NCBI GenBank assembly: GCA_033558025.1
Contig: JAUCEF010000011.1
Coordinates: forward strand, 2,542,001 to 2,606,000
Reading direction: 5' to 3'
Length of the DNA stretch: 64,000 bases
From: Phytophthora sp. 'mugwort'
Lineage: Eukaryota; Oomycota; Peronosporomycetes; Peronosporales; Peronosporaceae
The translations under genes were made by a program, and so were the position numbers. Positions 43,201 to 52,024 of this stretch are shown here, piece by piece. Numbering within the stretch: the stretch's first letter is position 1; each line of letters starts with the position of its first letter. The notes below the pieces were generated by a model. The model was not told the origin of the DNA, did not search any database, and saw nothing but the letters and a program-made list of their open reading frames with translations.

Positions 43201-45648
43201 GCCGCAGTCGAAGTAACCGAGTAGTATTGTAGGCTTCAGCCATGTCGCAGCCTTGGATTTAATCCGTTGATCATCACTGTGTTTCCAATGTTTAAACAGA
43301 ATCTGAATACAAAACAGCAATACGTGCTCGTTATTTTCTCTCGAATTAACATCAAAAAAGCGGGTAGAATGGCAATAATTCCGTCGTTCTCGAAGGAATT
43401 TGTCACTGCAGTACTCGAAAAACTCCCACGCAGAAGAATCAGTCAGAAAATTACCGCTATTTCCATGAACGTCTGGCATCGGATGTATCAACCGGCATAC
43501 AAACTTTAGATGTTTGGCGTCAAGAGGTCCCACTCCAATAGGTGTCTTTCTCGGATTTTCCCACGACACTAACGTTTCCTGAATGGATTTCCATGGTGAG
43601 CCACCTCTAAACCAATTAGCTTCACTTAGATCGGTTATTACAGCTGAATTTGTGGCTGGAGTTGCATTCTGTGCTTGGTGTGACCACAAGTCGCATAATG
43701 TGCTAAAATGTTTCTGCATAAAGAGCATCGTCACGAACTCGGCGCTGTTGGCAACGTTTTCGAGCTCAAACAACTGGAACAGCACTGCTTCCACCTGCTT
43801 TGCAAGAGTGGAAGACACCGAGAAACACCACCGTAGAACGTTGGGAACGCTGAGTTGCTTAGCTCCATGCTTACGCAGAATTGCAATGATTTGCGGGAAT
43901 CGGAGAGAGGCTCGCAGACCTTCACTTAGAGCTGAAGAATCGAATTCTCTCGCTTGTTTATTGGTGTCACTAGCATTTTCATCGTCCCAATATTCATCAG
44001 GAAGCGAACCGTTCGTGAGAAGGAGCTGTACAATTGCAACTCGACGATCCACCCTCACTGATTTATCACCTAACTCTAGCGCGCACACGCGAAGTGTAAG
44101 CATCAAAGGGGATTGTACCTGGGGCTGGGACTTCTTAGCGTTTTTTGTCCAGGTATTGGTAGTAAAGGTCTTGCAATGACTGCATACTGCTCCATATTTC
44201 CGGCATCCGAGCTCTTCTTCCGTGATTAATTCACTGAAGCCTGATACTTTGTCAGCAGGAGCACTTGCAGTCCAAACTTTCTCTAACTTTTCACGATGGC
44301 GGCGTTGCAATACGATACCGCACGGTGCCCAGTATGCTTTCTCCATATCTTCTAGTTGAGGGGTCCTGACGGAAGTTGCGCAGACGTTAGCACCTAGGCT
44401 AATAAACTCTTGTACCAGCTCTACCTCTTCTCTCCAGATAGCGAGATGCAGTGGTGAGACATTGTCTTGGTCGCAAAGGTGTAATACAGCAGGGACGGAC
44501 CGTGCTAAGAAGACAGCAAGGTGTATCCGTGCCACAGAATCCCTTGAGCCAAGCAGACACCAATGTAAAGCTGTTCTTCCGCGAACATCTTGAACAAGTT
44601 CCAGTTCTTCTGCGTTTTCCAACTGGAAAGTCTCTTCGTCATAATTTGATAAGGGTTTGCCTAGTAGCATCTGACAGATATCAAGAGAACCACGACGAGC
44701 TGCACAATGCAACGCCGTGCAGCCTGAAGTATCCTGCGCTAGCACTGACACTTTCATGATTGATAACAAGAAAAATACAACTCGCAGCTGCTGGTTCTCA
44801 CATGCTTCGTGTAACAAAGTTCTCTTTAACTCGCTCAGTTCCATTTCTTCCTTTGAGCAGCCGTAAATCTTTACAATCTTCTCGAGCCGTTCCAAGTCCC
44901 CAGAGCGACAAACATCCCACATATCTCCACGACAGCGCATCTCTAGCGCTCGAATGCTCTCACCACCGTCTCTATTGCGACCCCATTCTTCATTGAGTAG
45001 TCTTCGACTGACCATCTCCAACATCCGGTCTGCCAATCCCCACAGAAGTCGATATCGTTGATTTTCCGCTCTCATTTCGACTGTAATCAACGCTGGAACT
45101 CTCAATTCTCCACGTCGATGCAGCGCTAACGTCTCCATCTTTTCCAGTGCATAATGAAGCGCACTTCGACCCGAGTTGTCTTGAACACGAGTTTGCAGCT
45201 TGGCGTCTCGCCGTCGCAATAATCGCTTGACGATTTTCGAATGCTCGTTAATGACGGCGTGATGCAATGCAATACGGCCGCAAGCGTCTCGCTCCAATAC
45301 ACACACTCCTGACGAGAGAAGGGTGCGAACCTGGTCTCGATCGCCAGTGACGCACGCTTGATGCAACGCTGGGAAGCACCTGCTGCGCTCGAAGATGCAT
45401 TGGCGTCGCCGCAGTCTGGTCCCTATCGAAGTGCAGCCATTTCTAAACACTTCCCAGGGCTTGTGGTTGCTAAGGAGAAAGAGCCGATCGTTAGATATGT
45501 CTCGGGTCTGCTGCAGGGATTGGAATCGGGTCTTGCGGCGCTGGTAGACGCGCTCAAAGTGCTCGTCGTCAAGCAGGAAAGTGTCGTTGGTTTGGACTCG
45601 ATTTGAAGCTTCTGAGACGCCGTTTGCGGTGCCAAAAGCAGGTGTCAT
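40228..45648 (-). CDS. Large ankyrin-repeat protein (1,806 aa)
   Basis: A single 5.4-kb frame. I use the ATG at 45648; the frame extends upstream with no further ATG. A dense ankyrin block lies at about residues 90-160 (ALHQACVTGDRDQVRTLLSSG, ALHHAVINEHSKIVKRLLRR) and resumes at about 290-430 (LLHEACENQQLRVVFFLLS, ALHCAARRGSLDICQMLL, SPLHLAIWREEVELVQEFISLGANV). A long helical middle has poorly matching repeats. More ankyrins occur at about 1380-1470 (LLLDNGLKPG, NALDAFGNTAVSYAIVGGC). Next is a Cys-rich motif (CDAEAKTCGCKSYEP..CGFCGH), possibly zinc-binding, then an acidic stretch and a helical, Arg/Gln-rich end. Ankyrins bind proteins; partner and pathway are unknown. An intact frame of this size shows strong selection. 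Confidence 0.85.
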   Translation of the reverse strand: MTPAFGTANGVSEASNRVQTNDTFLLDDEHFERVYQRRKTRFQSLQQTRDISNDRLFLLSNHKPWEVFRNGCTSIGTRLRRRQCIFERSRCFPALHQACVTGDRDQVRTLLSSGVCVLERDACGRIALHHAVINEHSKIVKRLLRRRDAKLQTRVQDNSGRSALHYALEKMETLALHRRGELRVPALITVEMRAENQRYRLLWGLADRMLEMVSRRLLNEEWGRNRDGGESIRALEMRCRGDMWDVCRSGDLERLEKIVKIYGCSKEEMELSELKRTLLHEACENQQLRVVFFLLSIMKVSVLAQDTSGCTALHCAARRGSLDICQMLLGKPLSNYDEETFQLENAEELELVQDVRGRTALHWCLLGSRDSVARIHLAVFLARSVPAVLHLCDQDNVSPLHLAIWREEVELVQEFISLGANVCATSVRTPQLEDMEKAYWAPCGIVLQRRHREKLEKVWTASAPADKVSGFSELITEEELGCRKYGAVCSHCKTFTTNTWTKNAKKSQPQVQSPLMLTLRVCALELGDKSVRVDRRVAIVQLLLTNGSLPDEYWDDENASDTNKQAREFDSSALSEGLRASLRFPQIIAILRKHGAKQLSVPNVLRWCFSVSSTLAKQVEAVLFQLFELENVANSAEFVTMLFMQKHFSTLCDLWSHQAQNATPATNSAVITDLSEANWFRGGSPWKSIQETLVSWENPRKTPIGVGPLDAKHLKFVCRLIHPMPDVHGNSGNFLTDSSAWEFFEYCSDKFLRERRNYCHSTRFFDVNSRENNEHVLLFCIQILFKHWKHSDDQRIKSKAATWLKPTILLGYFDCGLVLVETLHRLGSTKTLLDTVFELYFSAIGARKTFAKNQLYHHREFMIVCAENLLKPHVEQVQRPSDSPKSNTVASSRSIVHMCANNLPLALIKSCFDAVFPDNFAGISHDKFHELKMTRVGGKTMVQWVVVNTRFDILQWIFNRLPPRPERVMYWSEIVAVSTVLLPNRTCNGKDSTIFSVFVENLFSIYLGNIQKCLDLNERKNLLIRLIVKCAIPTDSVALLTRLLKLWESSILDCDEPNGIKIYLKQAGIFHLIVRWNAVRVAEFCLAGEYSSGETLMHEIDWQHLFNEENRHRHELDDCTPLELCQLLGQTHLHILLSSKMIQPRLPEVITGEKTIRYWHIGLLRTIIGINEHLVAKTIKREAPPEPIKGYKRDAQSSDLWVSAVTQNQVSHLQAMLLTRAPGSTPDVSVRHLILLVIKTASLKALKWVLEAHAPVTKHLADEEGLECLDAAAKHPGPIYAEMTLLLLDNGLKPGRLTGNGIRVPLLHRAACFSTPSLAYRTMTLLLERPECDVNALDAFGNTAVSYAIVGGCLHNACFLLQHPKCRLEAEYEGQASFYYTLQLVPSFAWRTVVREMLLAKRDRAFLHCDAEAKTCGCKSYEPTRIHEDGARPCGFCGHLSSTHRLVPLPSWFRDQYDTYLGAATNVPLKRLFASISDENDDTENETSHQSQWNNEEDAVEAEDEEIDLENGRGRLNVQLLRRLTVLRHNDILQANGLRGAIQEEDTEDAVMAVDAEVADETASYRGSKWHMKGSVAMDKPKPIIYQVAGELKQRADEGVGFNVICQSISSVRRDAKSGRKFTGPWWLQQELAMAHSRRCLCQATAFVTSPAQLVHVAVCRWLRHTAIAHLQQQHAIGDRDISSHRENVTESAIVVLASVQPAFEHWRDVARLDERSPIEAVPRPFTPMPRFPSSVLFHWRYGNEIWALQRWKSYRISSEVAHHRLATRLELVAVEMRRNRFISLQFRQQQLQDLTQSLLGQRPSL

Positions 45649-45909
45649 GACGAAGTGGCGCGGGTCAGTCGATAGCAAGGGAAATACTGTGGATTGAAGC
45701 GCGGATGGAGGCAACAGCGCGTGCGAAACAGGTGCATCCGAGTATCCGAGTTGGCTTCAACGACCTTTCACCTCCACTGTAGCCGACTTACAGTTAGTTG
45801 ACTGTTGCTCTTTTATCGTGTGAGACAGTTGGCGGTCCGTTCGCTTCGAGCAACTGACGAGCACAAGAACGGCATTTCCTGCAAGAGCGTAAGAGAGAAG
45901 TGAAGCCAT

Positions 45910-47250
45910 ATGGCGGTTGCGCGCCACCATTTGACCATCCAGGACAAGAACCAGCTCCGCGCGTATCACCGGGAGCGTCCGGAGCTGACGCAGGAGCAGC
46001 TACGGGAATGGGCGCATGCCAGATTCGGCAAGTGGATTGGACGCTCTACTATCGGCAAGATCGCCAGTATGCCCGAGGAAGTGTGTGCCAATCCCACAGC
46101 TAAGCGCATCCAGAGCGGCCGCTACCCGGAGATGGAGGCCGAGCTGTACGAGTACATTATGGCTCAACAAAGCGAAGTGCACGGCGACGCGCCGCTGCGG
46201 GATGATCTACCGATCCTGAGCGAAGGTCTGCTGTGGACCAAGGCCAATGAGATCCTCACGCGCACAAGGGGAGCCGGTCAGTCAGTGTCACTGGGCTGGG
46301 TGCAGCGATTCAAGAAGCGTCACGGTCTGCATCGCTCCCAAAGAACGGTGAAGACGCAGATGGGGACTGAGAACACAGGCAGCGTGGCTCCAGACCTTAT
46401 GGTGGAGACGGAGACTGTCGGGCAGAGCAAGGGGAATAATGCTGTGGCTACTGAGCAAAACAAGGAGGCAGATGGCCCTAAACGTGCGAGAGATGAGGTG
46501 AAGGATGACGACGAAGACGAGCTGTTATTGATTCCACCACCAAAAAGAGCGGTGGTATCGACTCCAGGGCCGAGATTAGGAGCAGGTAGGAAGCAGTTTG
46601 TGTCGGCGGATGATATTCTACTGCTTTCTCAGGTGCTGATTACGAAGCCTTGGGCGTATCCGCACTCGATGGATGGCTGGCAGGAGGTATGTCATCAGCT
46701 TCGAGAACACAGTGAATTTAACCTGGAAAAGACTGCAGGTGCATGCCAAGCTCGGGTGGCGCTGTTGCTAGACCATCTACGTGCAGGAAATATCGCCGCG
46801 TTACGGAAGGCTGGAACCGCAGAGGAGTACGAACGTAAGCGTGAGCTGCTGATGAAGCTGCAGGCCAAGCAAACAGCTTTTGAAGAGTTCCAAGAAGATT
46901 TACGTAAGCGGAGAGGCGAACCGTCTCCGCCGTTCAATGTCACGCAGCATGAAGCTGCGGTTGTTAAAGTCGGCGAGGTCGCTTCAGCTATCGCTGTCGC
47001 AGAGGCGACAGGAGAGGCTGATCGAGATGGCCAACGCCGCTTGGAGCTGCTGGAAATCAAGATGGAGCGCGAGCTTGCTGAGCAGCGACGTCGTGCTGAC
47101 GAGCAAGTGCGGCAACTTGAGCGTCTGCAACGCGCACAGCTTGAAACCCAGCAGAATCAGCACGCACAGCTACTGGCCACCATCCAGCAACAACAAGCTA
47201 TGATGTTGGATCTCATCAAATCGGTTGCTGCTCAGTCCAAGAACGGCTAG
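45910..47250 (+). CDS. HTH/SANT-like coiled-coil DNA-binding protein, copy 1
   Basis: A 446-aa protein. Residues 1-75 form a CENP-B/Tc5-type N-terminal helix-turn-helix (HHLTIQDKNQLRAYHRERPELTQEQLREWAHARFGKWIGRSTIGKI). A second helical DNA-binding part at about 75-155 has LLWTKANEIL and SLGWVQRFKKRHGLHRS, as in Tc5/pogo-type transposase N-termini. The middle is acidic and disordered. Residues about 230-310 look Myb/SANT-like (DDILLLSQVLITKPWAYP..GWQEVC..KTAGACQARVALLLDHL). The C-terminus is a long coiled coil (LELLEIKMERELAEQRRR). No DDE catalytic domain is present, so this looks like a transposase-derived host DNA-binding protein. It is a diverged paralogue of the two copies at 48495 and 52911. 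It is convergent with the pseudouridine synthase, 70 bp apart. Confidence 0.85.
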   Translation: MAVARHHLTIQDKNQLRAYHRERPELTQEQLREWAHARFGKWIGRSTIGKIASMPEEVCANPTAKRIQSGRYPEMEAELYEYIMAQQSEVHGDAPLRDDLPILSEGLLWTKANEILTRTRGAGQSVSLGWVQRFKKRHGLHRSQRTVKTQMGTENTGSVAPDLMVETETVGQSKGNNAVATEQNKEADGPKRARDEVKDDDEDELLLIPPPKRAVVSTPGPRLGAGRKQFVSADDILLLSQVLITKPWAYPHSMDGWQEVCHQLREHSEFNLEKTAGACQARVALLLDHLRAGNIAALRKAGTAEEYERKRELLMKLQAKQTAFEEFQEDLRKRRGEPSPPFNVTQHEAAVVKVGEVASAIAVAEATGEADRDGQRRLELLEIKMERELAEQRRRADEQVRQLERLQRAQLETQQNQHAQLLATIQQQQAMMLDLIKSVAAQSKNG

Positions 47251-47320
47251 GAATGCAACTGATACCATTAACTCCATCGGTGTTGTTGCCCTTGATAGTT
47301 GATACTCGAGCATTTGAGCG

Positions 47321-48346
47321 TCAGTATCTTCCGTCTGTAGACTTTATCTCGCAAGACACATCGATAAACCGTCCAATAGTGAACGGGTCTTTAAACCGAG
47401 TGCGCTTTGCGTGCAGATATAGTCGATCGGCTGGACGTCCGCCATACTTGCCGTCCCCTACAATCGGTGTACCCAGTCCTCGAGCACAGTGCAGTCGGAG
47501 CTGGTGCTTGCGTCCGGTGCGAGGTCGGAGCTGCAGCCACGTGCCGCTTGGCTGGATGCGGTCATTCCTCCGCAGCACTCGCTCCACTAGTGTGCATGCT
47601 GGTTTCCCGTCTATAGGAAGCTTAATCTCCCGTCCCTCTAACTTTTTCCAACTCGAATAGCTATCGTGACTTGCTGTCGAGTCTGATACCACTAGCGCCT
47701 CATACGTCTTCTGCACGGCGCCACTTCGCAGTATCTCCGAGAACTTCGCGGCTGCGAGACGGGAGCGCGCGAGCACCAGCACACCCGACGTCTCCTTATC
47801 CAATCGATGTACCAGTCTTAACTCATGTTTGTCTCCCTCCACTTGCTCGGTACCCTTCAATCTCTCTGCGATCGACGGCAAGTAGCGCGCCAGCGACTCC
47901 GTCAACGCCGAGCCGTCTTGCACTGCCAGTCCGTGAGGCTTGTCGAGCACCACAAACTGCGCGTCCTGGTACACGATGCGCCGCATCAATTGCTGCACTC
48001 TCTTCCTGTCCGTCGCCGTCGTCAGAGCTTGTGTCCGACTCGCCGCCTCCTGCTCCGCTTGCTGTTTCATGAACGGTTGCAGCTTGGATCGGAAGACGTG
48101 CGCGTCGATGGCCACCACGGAGCCTTCGACAAGCAGGGAATTGGAGCGAGCCGGCTGCAAACTGGACGCCGTGTCGGGTTGCAGGCGGATCTTGCGCTTG
48201 CGCAGCTGCGTCTGCAGGAAGCTTTGCGGAAGCGCTGGGAACTGGCCTCGCAGCCAGCGGTCCAGACGCAGCTCCCGGTCCTGCGCGCGCACCACATGCC
48301 GCATCCAGCGCAGCTCCTGCCGCCACATCCGTCCGACAGTCTCCAT
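47321..48346 (-). CDS. RluA-family RNA pseudouridine synthase, left-arm copy
   Basis: A 341-aa intronless enzyme that isomerises uridine to pseudouridine in RNA. An S4-like RNA-binding segment lies near residues 28-80 (LDRWLRGQFPALPQSFLQTQLRKRKIRL). The catalytic domain starts at about 120 with VVLDKPHGLAVQDG. The family signature RLVHRLDKETSGVLVLA (about 178-194) carries the catalytic Asp, and GRKHQLRLHCA..GTPIVGDGKYGG is the conserved second region. The basic, Trp/Arg-rich N-terminus could be a mitochondrial presequence, which would suit organellar rRNA or mRNA targets (inference). It is divergent from the HTH gene at 48495 with 148 bp between starts. The C-terminal tail (EIKSTDGRY) differs from the other copy. 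Confidence 0.93.
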   Translation of the reverse strand: METVGRMWRQELRWMRHVVRAQDRELRLDRWLRGQFPALPQSFLQTQLRKRKIRLQPDTASSLQPARSNSLLVEGSVVAIDAHVFRSKLQPFMKQQAEQEAASRTQALTTATDRKRVQQLMRRIVYQDAQFVVLDKPHGLAVQDGSALTESLARYLPSIAERLKGTEQVEGDKHELRLVHRLDKETSGVLVLARSRLAAAKFSEILRSGAVQKTYEALVVSDSTASHDSYSSWKKLEGREIKLPIDGKPACTLVERVLRRNDRIQPSGTWLQLRPRTGRKHQLRLHCARGLGTPIVGDGKYGGRPADRLYLHAKRTRFKDPFTIGRFIDVSCEIKSTDGRY

Positions 48347-49798
48347 TGCTAATGGCTACAGTTGTCGAGCCTTTGGGGTGCTGTTTCCCCTTCTCTAACA
48401 CGAATCCCGCTTCTTTGGCGCAAGAGCATTTCTTCCCTTTCGAGCCATTCTCGCTCGCAGCCATACAGACAACAGCATAGCAGCAGCTGTAGCCATGTCG
48501 GCGACTCGCAGTCGCCATCACTTGACCATCGCCGACAAGAACCGGCTGCGGCGTCACCACCGGCAACACCCGGAGCTGACGCAGGAGCAACTACGCGAGT
48601 GGGCGTATGCGTCGTTCGGTCAGTGGGTGGCGCGCTCCACTGTGGGCCACATAGTGCGCGCGCCCGAGGAGGTGTGCGCCAACCCGGAGGCTACGCGTTT
48701 CCAGAGCGGTCGCTACCCAGACATGGAGCAAGAGCTGTACGCGTTGATCGTGGCGCGAGCAGCGCAGCTTGGCGTGGACATTAAGCGGTTGGACAGCGGT
48801 AATAGCAGCAGTGGGAACGTGCTCAGCGACTCGGAGCTCTGGACTAAGGCCAACGAGATCCTCAAACGTACGCGGGGCAGTGACGAGAGCGTGTCGGTAG
48901 CTTGGGTGCATCGCTTTAAGAAGCGGCACGGACTCCATCGGTCGCAGCTGAAGCGGGCCGCTGCAGAGGCAGCCAGTTGTCATAGTGTTACTGATGGTGT
49001 GATGATGGAGATGCAGGGGGAGATAGGGACAGAGCAGAGTATGGAGACGGAATCAGCGCTGGTGTCGGCAGGCGACAAGAGGAGCGCTACAGATGCAGAG
49101 GAGATGATGGCGCCGGCTCGGAAGAAAGCTGCCGGTAGTTTTTCTGGAGCTGTTGACACTGCTCCGGTTATTGCTACGGGCAACCGTACGCACTTTGTGT
49201 CGTCGGACGACGTGTTGCTGCTGACCCATGTGCTGACCATTAAGCCGTGGGGGTTCCCGTACGCGATGGATGGGTGGCAGCTAGTGATGGAGAAGCTGCG
49301 ATGTGAGGAGTCTTTCCGATTGGACAAGACGGCGGGTGCGTGTCAGGCGAGGTTGAATCTGCTGTTGGGCCATTGGAAGGCGGGCAACATGACGGCGCTG
49401 CGGAAGTCTGGCACAGAGGAGGAGTTCGACAGGAAGTGCACGTTGATCGCAGAGGTGGTCACGCATATTGAGGCATATGAGCGCACACAGAACCGGAGCA
49501 GCAAGTCGCCTGCAGTAGCACTGGAGTCTGTGCCTTCCTCCCAACAAGATATTGCCGCTGCCATTCCCAATTTTGCTCAGGAACGAGAACGCATGGCTCA
49601 ACGCCGTCTCGAGTTGATGGAGCGCAAAATGGAGCGCGAGTTGGCAGCACAGAAACGTCATTCGGAGGAGCAGGTGGCGCGGCTTGAGAAGCTGCATCGT
49701 GAACAGCAAAAGATTCAGCAGGAGCAGCATACACAACTTCTTACCACAATTCAACAACAGCAGGTCATGATGTTTGACCTTATCAAGTCGTTGGCCCC
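47346..49798. repeat. Left arm of a 2.45-kb near-identical inverted duplication
   Basis: The reverse complement of this stretch recurs at 52931-55370. It starts at ATCTCGCAAGACACATCGAT and ends at about TCGTTGGC. I saw only a handful of substitutions and one 12-bp deletion near the inner end. Both genes and their 148-bp shared promoter are included. Confidence 0.92.
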
Positions 49799-49841
49799 AA
49801 CTCCAAGCACTAGCATTGCGAGTCAAGCTCAAGAATTGTAA
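48495..49841 (+). CDS. HTH/SANT-like coiled-coil DNA-binding protein, copy 2 (left arm)
   Basis: A 448-aa paralogue of the protein at 45910-47250 with the same order. CENP-B/Tc5-type helix-turn-helix occupies residues about 1-75 (HHLTIADKNRLRRHHRQHPELTQEQLREWAYASFGQWVARSTVGHI) and a second DNA-binding helix bundle lies at about 120-155 (ELWTKANEILKRTRG, VAWVHRFKKRHGLHRS). A disordered middle is followed by a SANT-like part (DDVLLLTHVLTIKPWGFPYAMDGWQLVMEKL..DKTAGACQARLNLLLGHW). The C-terminal coiled coil (LELMERKMERELAAQKRHSEEQ) ends in Gln-rich sequence. No transposase catalytic core. The C-terminal tail reads FDLIKSLAPTPSTSIASQAQEL. It is nearly identical to the copy at 52911-54221 except at that tail. 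Likely nuclear. Confidence 0.85.
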   Translation: MSATRSRHHLTIADKNRLRRHHRQHPELTQEQLREWAYASFGQWVARSTVGHIVRAPEEVCANPEATRFQSGRYPDMEQELYALIVARAAQLGVDIKRLDSGNSSSGNVLSDSELWTKANEILKRTRGSDESVSVAWVHRFKKRHGLHRSQLKRAAAEAASCHSVTDGVMMEMQGEIGTEQSMETESALVSAGDKRSATDAEEMMAPARKKAAGSFSGAVDTAPVIATGNRTHFVSSDDVLLLTHVLTIKPWGFPYAMDGWQLVMEKLRCEESFRLDKTAGACQARLNLLLGHWKAGNMTALRKSGTEEEFDRKCTLIAEVVTHIEAYERTQNRSSKSPAVALESVPSSQQDIAAAIPNFAQERERMAQRRLELMERKMERELAAQKRHSEEQVARLEKLHREQQKIQQEQHTQLLTTIQQQQVMMFDLIKSLAPTPSTSIASQAQEL

Positions 49842-49942
49842 TGCGGAAGCGAAGTACTTCGAAGTACTCAGTACCAGAACCTCAAACAAGTTACAACGAA
49901 TCATGCTGTGCATATATTAGTCCATGACACGTCTCTATCATC

Positions 49943-51553
49943 TTAAGCGTTTGGCGCGTCGGTGGACTGGAGCTTGGCCTGGTGGTCGGAGCGGCCGCGC
50001 TTAACGCAGTCCTGGAATCGGCGCTTCAGCAGTTTATCATCAGGGGCAAGTTGCATGGCAGCCCACATGGCACAGGCTGCTTCTTCATAGAGTCCAAGCG
50101 CCTCCAGGCACTGACCCTCACGGAAAAGTGCCTTAGGCCACTCGGGACGCAGCTTCTTCGATACACGCACGTCGTGGAGCGCCTGCTTGGCATCACCAGC
50201 ACCCAGATGAGCTGCACAACGGTTGCTATAGAGGACGGCATCAGTCGGCGTGATGTCAATAGCCTTTGAGTAGAGGTCGACAGCCAACGCGTAGTCCTTC
50301 GCCAGGTACGCCTTGTTGCCTTCGTTCTTGAGTCCAGTAGCCTCAACTTTCTGTTCCTCAGTCGCCTCCACGGCTTCAGGGACGTCAATTTCCTCTTCCT
50401 TCTCGATTTCAGCAAGCTTCTTCTGGTTCTCAGCCTCCAGCTTCTCTTCCACTGTCTGAGGCTCGTTGGATCCTGTAGGGGTAGTAGAGATCTTGTTCTT
50501 CGCAGCCTGTTCATAGTACGCGTCCAATTTGATCTTCTCCGCCGCCATCAGCGTGTCCAGGTCAGCGTCCTCGAAACCTTTAGTGATAGGCTTGAGTAGG
50601 GTCACGATCTCATGGTGTCCCATGCCGGCAGCAAGCTGCAGTGGCGTGGCGCCAGCATCCGAGGTCATGTTTGCTACCTCCTTCGTGTCCTCCGCGCGGC
50701 TGTTCAAGAACTCCTGCACAACTTCGGCGAATCCAGTCTCAGCGGACATGTGCAGCGCCGTAAGGTTCCCCTCCATAGTAAGCGACAGCGTGGCGCCACC
50801 CTGCAGCAGTTCCTTTACCACGACGGGTTTGTTCATAAGACAAGCAAGCATCAACGGGGTCACGCCGCCAGCGTTCGTCACGTCAGCCTTGGCGCCAAGA
50901 CGCAATAGCTCGGCCACTGTCTTCTCGCGGTCCTCACTGACGGCAAAGTGCATAGCCGTGCCATTCTTTGTTGTGGCCTCTAGCTGCGCCTTGTGCTCTA
51001 CCAGCAGCTTCACCGTACGGATAGAGCCATTGGCTGCTGCCTCGTGCAGCGCCGTCGTACCGTTCTTCATGGCTGTATTGGGGTCCGCAAAGTAGGCCAG
51101 CAGCAGTTTCACGGCCGCAAACTCATTCTCCTTGGCTGCATACAGCAATGGGGTGGCACCTTCTTCGTCTACGCACTCGACGCACTCGGGTGCACGGTCC
51201 AGGATGTAGCTGATCACTTTCCGACGTCCTTTAGCCGCCGCAAAGTGCAGCGCCGTGCGCTTGTGCGCGTCCTTGAAGTCCATCAGTGCCTCCTTAACGT
51301 CGGTCACGCCCATCACCTGCAGGGACTCGATCGTCTTCTCCAGCTGCTCCAAATCGCCATCTACAGCGACAAAAATTGACGTCCGCAAGGTAAGTTTAAG
51401 AGGAATATTGGTATCAGTTATTGGGATAATGGCAGCGAGGGACGCACTTTCGGCACTGGAGAGCAGATCACCCACGACCTTTTTCTGCTTCTGATACTCG
51501 GACGCGCCCTCCTCCTTCTCCTTCGCGAGCTTCTCCGCCGCGTTCGCAGTCAT
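49943..51553 (-). CDS. Ankyrin-TPR protein
   Basis: Two exons on the minus strand, 51553-51448 and 51360-49943, encode 507 aa. The start is the ATG at 51553 (MTANAAEKLAKEKEEG). The 87-bp intron (GTGCGT..CTGTAG) has a length divisible by three and no stop, so unspliced RNA would also read through; the spliced form gives SSAENGDLEQLEKTI, the usual ankyrin cap. About seven ankyrin repeats follow (RTALHFAAAKGRRKVISYILDRAP, TALHEAAANGSIRTVKLLVEHKAQLE, TPLMLACLMNKPVVVKELLQGGA, TPLQLAAGMGHHEIVTLL). A Glu-rich linker leads to three TPRs at about 390-500 (GLKNEGNKAYLAKDYALAVDLYSKAIDITP, AVLYSNRCAAHL, ALFREGQCLEALGLYEEA). TPRs of this type often dock Hsp70/Hsp90 tails, so a co-chaperone role is possible. 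It lies in the spacer of the inverted duplication. Confidence 0.9.
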   Translation of the reverse strand: MTANAAEKLAKEKEEGASEYQKQKKVVGDLLSSAESASLAAIIPITDTNIPLKLTLRTSIFVAVDGDLEQLEKTIESLQVMGVTDVKEALMDFKDAHKRTALHFAAAKGRRKVISYILDRAPECVECVDEEGATPLLYAAKENEFAAVKLLLAYFADPNTAMKNGTTALHEAAANGSIRTVKLLVEHKAQLEATTKNGTAMHFAVSEDREKTVAELLRLGAKADVTNAGGVTPLMLACLMNKPVVVKELLQGGATLSLTMEGNLTALHMSAETGFAEVVQEFLNSRAEDTKEVANMTSDAGATPLQLAAGMGHHEIVTLLKPITKGFEDADLDTLMAAEKIKLDAYYEQAAKNKISTTPTGSNEPQTVEEKLEAENQKKLAEIEKEEEIDVPEAVEATEEQKVEATGLKNEGNKAYLAKDYALAVDLYSKAIDITPTDAVLYSNRCAAHLGAGDAKQALHDVRVSKKLRPEWPKALFREGQCLEALGLYEEAACAMWAAMQLAPDDKLLKRRFQDCVKRGRSDHQAKLQSTDAPNA

Positions 51554-52024
51554 CGTCACTTGCTTGATATTGCCTCCTCTGGTGCCAGTCAAAAGCGATG
51601 GCCCGTACGTCTGCTGAAATTCAGCCAATGAAAGCAAGCCTATTGAAAATAATGATGATGAATGAAAGGGAAGCCGCTTCAACTTGAGCAGCCAATCGCT
51701 AATCAAGGAATGTATTCTATAGGGTTCATATAAAAAATAGAAAATACTTTTATTCTTCCATGCCTTGGCGGCTTACGAGCCCGATAAGCATATGGAAGGT
51801 GAAGCATTCGTGGGTAGCTTGGCAAATGCGGGTGATATTCTGGGTTACCCCGTATGGGACGAGTGGAGACATGTCGCTCCAACAGTGGCATCCATCTTTC
51901 TCACTCATTATCACTTAGCGCATGTTCTCCAATGCTGTTGTTGAGAACACTTTCACACTACAGCAATATTCGTTCCTTTGGGAGCCTCAGTTTCTCATTT
52001 GCAGGCTTGAAAGCATTGTCAACG

